Of a stretch of 10,273 nucleotides of DNA, positions 5,989 to 10,273 are shown in pieces. The notes beneath the pieces are model-generated. The model was not told where the DNA came from. It saw only the letters and a list, made by a program, of their open reading frames with translations, and searched no databases. A program made the translations under genes and the position numbers. Source of the stretch: Pseudomonadota bacterium (GTDB taxonomy: Bacteria; Pseudomonadota; Alphaproteobacteria; Rhizobiales; Beijerinckiaceae); the NCBI GenBank assembly GCA_023422485.1, contig JAGTAM010000329.1, forward strand, positions 1-10,273. Reading direction: 5' to 3'. Position 1 is the first letter of the stretch; every line of letters starts with the position of its first letter.

Positions 5989-7353
5989 CTAGACCGCCGG
6001 AACGGTGCGGGGCGGGGAACGCCGCAGCGCCGCCGCGGGCTCGTGCGTCGGCCTGTCCGCGGACGCTTCCCCCTCGTCGTCCAGGGTTTCGAGGTCGGGC
6101 GTGATGCGGCCATCGAGCACCGCTCGGGCGTGGGCGAGGTCGATCTTGCCCTCCCAGCGGGCGATCACCAGGGTTGCCACCATGTTGCCGACGGCGTTCG
6201 TGACGCAGCGCAGCTCGTTCAGGATGCGGTCCACGCCGATGATCAGGGCGATGCCGGCCACCGGCAGCAACTGTGAGGCCTGAAGCGTCGCGGCGAGCAC
6301 GAACAGGATCGCGCCGGCCACGCCGGCCACGCCCTTCGAGGTCACCAGCGCGATGGCCAGGATGCCGAGCTGCTGTTCCCAGCTCAGCGGGATGTTGAGG
6401 GCCTGGGCGATGAAGCCGACCGCCATGGTCAGGTAGATGCAGGAGCCGTCCATGTTGAAGGACAGGCCGGCCGGCATGACCAGTCCGGTCACGCTCTTGT
6501 CGACGCCCAGGCCGTTGAGCTTGGCCATGATCCGCGGCAGCACCGATTCCGAGCTGGTGGTGCCGAGCAGGATGAACATCTCCTCGCGGGTGTAGCGGAA
6601 CAGCTTCCACAGGCTGAGGCCCACGTAGAAACGCATCACGCCGCCGAGGAAGAACACGATGAAGACGATGAAGGTCAGGTAGAGCGAGACGATCAGCATC
6701 CCGTACTGGGCGAGGATGCCGAGTCCGAACTTGCCGATGGTGAAGGCCATCGCGCCGAAGGCACCGACCGGCGCGAAATGCATGATGAGGCCGACGACCT
6801 TCATCAGCACGTCGCCGAACGCGTGAACCACCTTGAGCGGGAACTCGCCCTTCCGGCCGAGGGTGGCGAGCCCCATCCCGACGAGTACCGAGAAGAACAT
6901 GACCTGGATCAGGTCGCCCTTGGCGAAGGCGTCGACCGCGCTGTGCGGGATGATGTTGGCGATGATCTCCATCGGCGACTGCGCGTGCGCCTTGCCGGCG
7001 ATGCCGGCCACAAGGCTCGCGTCGAGGCTCTCGACGGTGGCGTCGATGCCGTCGCCCGGCCGCAGGACGTTGACGAAGAGAAGCCCGGCCGCGAGCGCCA
7101 CGGTGGTGGCGACCTCGAAGTAGACGATGGTCTTCAGGCCCATCCGCCCGACGCTTTTCATGTCGCCGACATGGGCGATGCCGACGACGACGGTGCAGAA
7201 GATGACGGGTGCGACGATCATCTTGATCAGGTTGATGAACATGTCGCCGAGGATTTTGCACCCGACCGCGAAGTCGGGCGCGACGACCCCCACGACGATA
7301 CCCAGCGCGATGCCGAGCAGGACCTGGCCGTAGATCGACCGCAGCAACCTCAT
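5989..7353 (-). CDS. dctA: DctA-type dicarboxylate/cation symporter, probable sulfolactate importer
   Basis: A 454-residue DACS-family (SDF) secondary transporter in the cytoplasmic membrane, coupled to protons or sodium. It has the usual family length and blocks: N-terminal LLRSIYGQVLLGIALGIVVG, the hairpin-1 serine motif TTSSESVLPRIM, the unwound helix-7 motif GLSFNMDGSCIYLTMA, and helix-8 VDRILNELRCVTNAVGN (about 374-390). The substrate-contacting stretch here is N-E-L-R-C-V-T-N. Succinate/malate DctA proteins usually read SEARALTN or SECRALTN (recalled, not aligned). The conserved Arg and last Asn are kept, but two or three contact positions differ. Lying between suyB and slcC, it most likely imports sulfolactate, which is a dianion of malate-like size. 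An ordinary C4-dicarboxylate role cannot be excluded. The ATG at 7353 has a strong GGAGGA site; the frame extends upstream but that part is not membrane-like. The C-terminus carries an about 35-residue acidic then basic tail. Confidence 0.9.
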   Translation of the reverse strand: MRLLRSIYGQVLLGIALGIVVGVVAPDFAVGCKILGDMFINLIKMIVAPVIFCTVVVGIAHVGDMKSVGRMGLKTIVYFEVATTVALAAGLLFVNVLRPGDGIDATVESLDASLVAGIAGKAHAQSPMEIIANIIPHSAVDAFAKGDLIQVMFFSVLVGMGLATLGRKGEFPLKVVHAFGDVLMKVVGLIMHFAPVGAFGAMAFTIGKFGLGILAQYGMLIVSLYLTFIVFIVFFLGGVMRFYVGLSLWKLFRYTREEMFILLGTTSSESVLPRIMAKLNGLGVDKSVTGLVMPAGLSFNMDGSCIYLTMAVGFIAQALNIPLSWEQQLGILAIALVTSKGVAGVAGAILFVLAATLQASQLLPVAGIALIIGVDRILNELRCVTNAVGNMVATLVIARWEGKIDLAHARAVLDGRITPDLETLDDEGEASADRPTHEPAAALRRSPPRTVPAV

Positions 7354-7446
7354 GGCGTTCCTCCACTGTAGCGGGACGGAAGACGCCGCGATGTGTCCCG
7401 CGGTCGTTCCTCCTCTCGTAGTCCTCACCCCCTTGGCGTCGGGGCG

Positions 7447-7480
7447 GCGCCCGCGGGACCCTGGCGCGGTCCGCGGGCGC
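7447..7480 (-). terminator. Strong intercistronic hairpin between suyB and dctA
   Basis: GCGCCCGCGG (7447-7456) pairs perfectly with CCGCGGGCGC (7471-7480). After a one-base bulge (G7457), ACC (7458-7460) pairs with GGT (7468-7470), leaving the loop 7461-7467. It begins 14 bases after the suyB stop on the transcribed minus strand, within a 141-base gap that is much larger than the other gaps in this operon. There is no U tract. Partial termination, protection of the suyAB message, or mRNA processing are the likely roles. Confidence 0.55.
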
Positions 7481-7494
7481 GTGGGACGGGCGCG

Positions 7495-8775
7495 TCAGGC
7501 GCTGCGGTAGAGTTTCGTCATCACGAACTCCCGGTGGCCGAGAGACTCGGCCGCCGTGAGCCGGCCGTTGGCGGTGCGCACCACCATGTCGATCAGCGCG
7601 TCGCCGGCCTGCGGGATCGTCATCTCGCGGGTGAGCACCCCGGAGACATCGACGTCGATGTGCTCGCCCATGGTGCGCACGGTGCGAGGGTTGCCGGTGA
7701 TCTTGATCACCGGGACGATCGGATTGCCGATCACGTTGCCCTGGCCCGTGGGGAAGGTGTGCACCACGTAGCCCGCCGCCGCCATCAGGGTCACGCACTC
7801 GGCCGCGGCCGAGGAGGTGTCCATGAAGTAGAGGCCGGGGCCCTTGGCCGGGCTTTCCGCCGGCTGCAAGGCGTCGATGAAGCGGCACTCGTGGCCGATC
7901 TTCTCGAGGTTGCCGAGCGCCTTCTCCTCGATCGTGGTGAGGCCGCCCGCGATGTTGCCCTTGGTCGGCTGCGAGTCCGACAGGTCATCGGTCTTGTGGG
8001 CCTCGATCACGTCGTCCTGGTAGGCCTTCCACATGGCGTACCACTTGTCGGAGATTTCCGGACTCGCCGCCCGCTCCCGGCAGAGATGCTCCGCCCCGGT
8101 GATCTCCGAGGTCTCGCCGAACACCCCGTAGATCCCATGCGGGATCAGCTTGTCGTACATGTTGCCCACGGTGGGGCAGGAGGCGAGGCCCGTGGTGGTG
8201 TCGGACTCGCCGCACTTCGTCGAGACCCAGAGGTCCGAGATCGGGCATTCCTCGCGCTGGAGCTCGGTGGCCCATTGCACGAAGCGCTTGGCCTGGTAGC
8301 TGGCCTTGGCGACGGTGGCGATGTCGCCGTGGCCCTCGATGCCGAAGCCGATCACGGGCTTGCCGGTCTTGGCGATGCCCTCGACCACCCGGTTGGTCCA
8401 CTGGTCCTCGATGCCGATCACCACCACGGCAGCGACGTTCGGGTTCGATCCGATGCCGATCAGGGTGCGGAAATGCAGTTCCAGATCCTCGCCGAACTGG
8501 AGCCGGCCATAGGCGTGGGGCAGCGCCATCGTGCCCTTGACGTTGTTGGCGACCGCCTCGCAGGCGGCGTTCGAGAGATCGTCGAGCGGCAGCAGCACGA
8601 CGTGGTTGCGCACACCGACGCGACCGTTCTCGCGGCGCCAACCCATGAAGGTGGCGGCCTCGAAATCGGCGGAGGCGCGGCTGGTGGAGAGCGCCTTCGT
8701 CGCGAATTGATCGGGAGCGCCACCGACGAAGGGCGTGGCGATCTCGTGTTCGAGCTGAACAGATTCCTTGAACAT
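7495..8775 (-). CDS. suyB: (2R)-sulfolactate sulfo-lyase, large subunit SuyB
   Basis: A 426-residue protein of the UxaA/GarD (altronate/galactarate dehydratase, C-terminal part) family. With SuyA it cleaves (R)-3-sulfolactate to pyruvate and sulfite, the C-S bond-breaking step, in the cytoplasm. Family blocks are GRVGVRNHVVLLP (51-63), the central STKCGESDTTTGLASCPTVGN (185-205), and FPTGQGNVIGNPIVPVIK near residue 345. A cation, normally iron, is expected from the family. At 84-90 the sequence reads ALPHAYG, where sugar-acid dehydratases usually carry a His-x-x-Gly-Cys type motif, so a cysteine is absent there. The split into separate SuyA and SuyB chains, instead of a fused UxaA, is typical of sulfolactate sulfo-lyase. 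I choose the ATG at 8775 because AGGTGA stands just before it; a GTG two codons upstream (8781) is possible. It starts 7 bases after the suyA stop, indicating coupled translation. Confidence 0.95.
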   Translation of the reverse strand: MFKESVQLEHEIATPFVGGAPDQFATKALSTSRASADFEAATFMGWRRENGRVGVRNHVVLLPLDDLSNAACEAVANNVKGTMALPHAYGRLQFGEDLELHFRTLIGIGSNPNVAAVVVIGIEDQWTNRVVEGIAKTGKPVIGFGIEGHGDIATVAKASYQAKRFVQWATELQREECPISDLWVSTKCGESDTTTGLASCPTVGNMYDKLIPHGIYGVFGETSEITGAEHLCRERAASPEISDKWYAMWKAYQDDVIEAHKTDDLSDSQPTKGNIAGGLTTIEEKALGNLEKIGHECRFIDALQPAESPAKGPGLYFMDTSSAAAECVTLMAAAGYVVHTFPTGQGNVIGNPIVPVIKITGNPRTVRTMGEHIDVDVSGVLTREMTIPQAGDALIDMVVRTANGRLTAAESLGHREFVMTKLYRSA

Positions 8776-8782
8776 TGTCACC

Positions 8783-9100
8783 TCACCAGCGCTTCGTCTT
8801 GACGTTATGAACGTGGACGTGCTCGCCTTTGGCGACGTCCTTGATGACCTTGCCGATGTCCTGGCCGTACTTGATGGCCGTGTCGCCAGCTTTGAGATCG
8901 GTCAGCGCGACCTTATGGCCGATCGGGATGTCATGTCGGACCTTCACCTCGAAGGTGGAGTCGTTCTCGGTGATCACCCCGAAGGCATCGGTCTCGGCGC
9001 TCAGCCCCTCGATCACCGCGACGGCGACGTTGTCGTCCGGGGAATGGGCGAGAAGATGCGGCTTGCGGCGTCCCGCGCCGGCTCCGGCGTGGCTGCTCAT
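8783..9100 (-). CDS. suyA: (2R)-sulfolactate sulfo-lyase, small subunit SuyA
   Basis: A 105-residue SAF-domain protein, equivalent to the N-terminal domain of UxaA-type dehydratases. The SAF fold covers about residues 24-100. Characteristic stretches are VRHDIPIGHKVALTDL (54-69), GDTAIKYGQDIGKVIKD (72-88) and GEHVHVHNVK (92-101). It is the partner of SuyB in the lyase that releases sulfite from (R)-sulfolactate. The first 20 residues are flexible, rich in Gly/Ala/Arg/His. It is the first gene of the operon. The ATG at 9100 is well placed behind GGAGGA, 6 bases away. A candidate operator palindrome lies 43 bases upstream of the start codon, consistent with pathway-specific repression. Confidence 0.95.
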   Translation of the reverse strand: MSSHAGAGAGRRKPHLLAHSPDDNVAVAVIEGLSAETDAFGVITENDSTFEVKVRHDIPIGHKVALTDLKAGDTAIKYGQDIGKVIKDVAKGEHVHVHNVKTKRW

Positions 9101-9142
9101 ACGGTCCTCCTGCTAGCTGTCGTCGGCTCTTGGCGGCGACTA

Positions 9143-9156
9143 GTCTTATATAAGAC
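9143..9156. promoter_or_regulatory. Operator-like 14-bp palindrome in front of suyA
   Basis: GTCTTATATAAGAC is a perfect palindrome, AT-rich in otherwise very GC-rich DNA. It recurs exactly at 9283-9296 in front of the divergent exporter gene. GTCT...AGAC ends resemble operators of HutC-subgroup GntR proteins such as NagR/DasR (GGTCTAGACC core), so the suyR-like protein is the natural candidate binder. A second overlapping dyad, CTTATA-N7-TATAAG (9145-9163), may extend the site. Confidence 0.8.
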
Positions 9157-9177
9157 GTATAAGCTGCGCCTCGTCAA
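9149..9177 (-). promoter_or_regulatory. Probable suyA operon promoter
   Basis: Reading the minus strand, TTGACG (9177-9172) is a good alphaproteobacterial -35 element. About 17-19 bases further is the AT-rich CTTATATA within the palindrome 9143-9156, which would serve as the -10 region. A repressor on the palindrome would then block RNA polymerase directly. The exact -10 hexamer cannot be fixed by eye. Confidence 0.45.
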
Positions 9178-9211
9178 GCGCGATCGGCACATGGCGAGGG
9201 GGAGTTTTGCC

Positions 9212-9239
9212 GACGATCGCGTGCGGACGATCGCGTGCG
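9212..9239. repeat. Tandem 14-bp direct repeat between the two operators
   Basis: GACGATCGCGTGCG occurs twice head to tail (9212-9225 and 9226-9239), followed by a partial third copy beginning GACG. Each unit contains the palindrome CGATCG. It lies roughly midway between the two palindromic operators. It may bind a second regulator or be a replication-slippage duplication. Confidence 0.6.
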
Positions 9240-9276
9240 ACGGCGCGTGTCGCGCAGCGGCGGGTCCTTGTCCGCG

Positions 9277-9302
9277 GACCATGTCTTATATAAGACATGG
9301 TC
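9277..9302. promoter_or_regulatory. Operator-like 26-bp perfect palindrome in front of suyZ
   Basis: The 14-bp core GTCTTATATAAGAC (9283-9296) is identical to the suyA-side site, and symmetry continues without mismatch to 9277-9302 (outer arms GACCAT...ATGGTC). A further palindrome GTCCGCGGAC (9270-9279) overlaps its left edge. A weak promoter, TTGTCC (9268-9273) with TAAGAC 17 bases later (9291-9296), would be covered by a bound repressor. This suggests common control of both divergent units. Confidence 0.8.
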
Positions 9303-9330
9303 GAACGACCTTTGGGCGCGTGGCGATCTC

Positions 9331-9387
9331 ATGACCATGGCCGCGTTGAAAGCCCGACCTTCGATACCCACGGATACCTTGTCGTGA
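9331..9387 (+). CDS. Possible leader peptide overlapping the suyZ start
   Basis: ATG at 9331 (and again at 9337) opens an 18-codon frame, MTMAALKARPSIPTDTLS, that ends at TGA 9385-9387. This TGA overlaps the GTG codon proposed to start the exporter (GTGA, 9384-9387), an arrangement typical of translational coupling. No strong ribosome site precedes the ATG, and the frame is short enough to arise by chance. Treat it as a hypothesis. Confidence 0.25.
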   Translation: MTMAALKARPSIPTDTLS

Positions 9388-10130
9388 ACGAGACGCTCCT
9401 CCTCGTCCTGTGCGTCGGCTGCGCCGGCCTGATCTCGGGATTGACGGGTTTCGCCTTCGCCCTGATCGCGTCCGGGACGCTGCTCTCGATCCGCTCGCCG
9501 GTGGAGGCGACGGCGCTGGTTCTGGTCTGCAGCATCCTCTCGCAGACGCTCTCGATCCTGCGTCTGCGGACTTGGCCGCCTCGCGGCACCGCTTTCGCGA
9601 TGATCCTGCCGGGCCTCGTCGGTGCGCCGATTGGCATCCATCTCCTGCACGGGCTCGACCCGAACATCGTCAAAGTCGCGATCGGAACCTTCCTGGTGCT
9701 CTACAGCGGCAGCGTCTCCCTGCTACGGGCCGATTACCGGGTCGGCTTCGGCAATCCCTGGAGCGACGGCGCGGTCGGCTTCCTGGGCGGCGTGCTCGGC
9801 GGCATCGCGGGGCTCTCGGGGGCGCTGCCGACCGCCTGGAGCCTCGTGCGCGGCTGGGACCCGCGCACGCAGCGGGCGGTCTACCAGTCCTTCACCCTGG
9901 TGATGCAGGTCTGGGCGCTGGCGATCCTGCTCTTTCTCGATCCGATCCCGCCCGAACTGGTCGGCGATCTCGCACTCGCCCTGCCGGTGGTGCTGGTGAG
10001 CGTTCTGGCCGGGCTGTCGCTCTTCGCCCGGATCGACCAGCGGCGGTTTCGCACCCTCGTTCTGGCGCTCTTGGCCGCGATCGGCCTCACGACCACGGCG
10101 CTCGCCCTACCGGGCCTGCTCCCCGGCTGA
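9384..10130 (+). CDS. suyZ: TauE/SafE-family sulfite exporter, SuyZ-like
   Basis: A 248-residue membrane protein of the TauE/SafE (DUF81) family with about eight hydrophobic segments. The first repeat carries GLISGLTGFAFALIASG (15-31), and a later block reads LPGLVGAPIGIHLLHGLDP. The second repeat starts with GFLGGVLGGIAGLSGALPTAW. Family members encoded beside sulfonate-degrading lyases (TauZ, CuyZ, SuyZ) are the proposed exporters of sulfite. Here it is divergent from suyA and shares its palindromic operator. The start is uncertain. In-frame ATG 9297 lies inside the operator palindrome and would add 29 polar residues, so it is unlikely to be transcribed. The GTG at 9384 begins just before the first helix and is preferred despite a poor ribosome site. 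It could move another small anion, but sulfite fits the context best. Confidence 0.88.
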   Translation: MNETLLLVLCVGCAGLISGLTGFAFALIASGTLLSIRSPVEATALVLVCSILSQTLSILRLRTWPPRGTAFAMILPGLVGAPIGIHLLHGLDPNIVKVAIGTFLVLYSGSVSLLRADYRVGFGNPWSDGAVGFLGGVLGGIAGLSGALPTAWSLVRGWDPRTQRAVYQSFTLVMQVWALAILLFLDPIPPELVGDLALALPVVLVSVLAGLSLFARIDQRRFRTLVLALLAAIGLTTTALALPGLLPG

Positions 10131-10166
10131 TCCGGCCCCTCTTCGGATCGAATGGGAGGCCGGATC
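10129..10166. terminator. Inverted repeat after suyZ, possible bidirectional terminator
   Basis: GATCCGGCC (10129-10137) is complementary to GGCCGGATC (10158-10166), with a small inner stem TTCG/CGAA in the loop. It starts in the suyZ stop codon and lies between two convergent genes, where a shared terminator is expected. No clear T run follows on either strand. Confidence 0.5.
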
Positions 10167-10187
10167 CGCGAGCCCGCGCGTCGTCGG

Positions 10188-10273
10188 TCAGGCGGCCGCG
10201 TCGAGGAGCGAGCCCCCCGGCCGCACATGGGTGAAGTGGACGGGCTCCATGGAGAGATCGAAGGCCTCTGCGC
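10188..10273 (-). CDS. C-terminal end of an unidentified convergent gene (partial)
   Basis: Reading the minus strand from the window edge, an open frame ends at a TGA (10190-10188). The last residues are FDLSMEPVHFTHVRPGGSL followed by LDAAA. Nearly every codon ends in G or C, as in the real genes of this window, which supports coding. The rest of the gene lies beyond the window. I do not recognise the family from 28 residues. Confidence 0.5.
   Translation of the reverse strand, partial: AEAFDLSMEPVHFTHVRPGGSLLDAAA

Noticed and set aside
5966..6113. N-terminal extension of the slcC frame by 49 residues
   Set aside because: It overlaps the end of dctA in another frame and is Arg/Pro-rich, while the ATG at 5966 has a ribosome site and begins a normal hydroxyacid dehydrogenase.
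5825..7888. Long 687-codon minus-strand frame across suyB, dctA and slcC
   Set aside because: It is an Arg/His/Gly-rich shadow frame caused by high GC. The overlapping frames encode three recognisable families with ribosome sites.
7393..8802. 469-codon plus-strand frame antisense to suyB
   Set aside because: Its composition is typical of antisense to GC-rich coding DNA, with no domain, and it lies fully opposite a confident gene.

Overview
The window looks like chromosomal DNA of a high-GC alphaproteobacterium. A Methylobacterium/Methylorubrum-type host is my best guess, from the codon usage, the protein style and the dispersed palindromic repeat; I ran no database comparison. It carries a compact, apparently complete gene set for using 3-sulfolactate as a carbon source, flanked by ordinary chromosomal genes.

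Left part (1-3146). The last 12 codons of an upstream gene (1-39) are followed by an unidentified four-helix membrane protein (225-734) and a tRNA-Gly with anticodon CCC (847-921). Next come about 590 bases with no recognisable gene (922-1512). A YeiH/UPF0324-family membrane protein, annotated in databases as a putative sulfate exporter, lies on the minus strand (1513-2586). A small single-helix protein (2722-2973) is divergent from it and ends directly in a palindromic intergenic repeat (2972-3034).

Central operon (9100 down to 3147, minus strand). The gene order in transcription is suyA, suyB, a DctA-type carboxylate symporter, slcC, comC, then a GntR/UTRA regulator (suyR-like). The proposed pathway has four steps. 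(1) The DctA-type permease brings in sulfolactate. (2) SlcC oxidises (S)-sulfolactate to 3-sulfopyruvate. (3) ComC reduces 3-sulfopyruvate to (R)-sulfolactate, so the two dehydrogenases together act as a racemase. (4) SuyAB cleaves (R)-sulfolactate to pyruvate and sulfite. A TauE/SafE-family exporter (suyZ-like, 9384-10130) is transcribed divergently from suyA and would remove the sulfite. The same enzymatic logic is known from Chromohalobacter salexigens. What differs here is a DACS-family (DctA) symporter in the place of a multi-component importer.

Regulation. The suyA-suyZ intergenic region holds two copies of the same 14-bp palindrome (GTCTTATATAAGAC), with centres exactly 140 bp apart, one in front of each divergent gene. 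The distal copy extends to a perfect 26-bp palindrome. These are the natural candidate operators for the GntR/UTRA protein. A 14-bp tandem repeat lies between them. A strong GC-rich hairpin follows suyB and may set the ratio of lyase to the downstream transporter and dehydrogenases.

Right edge. A hairpin follows suyZ, and the C-terminal end of a convergent minus-strand gene runs off the window.
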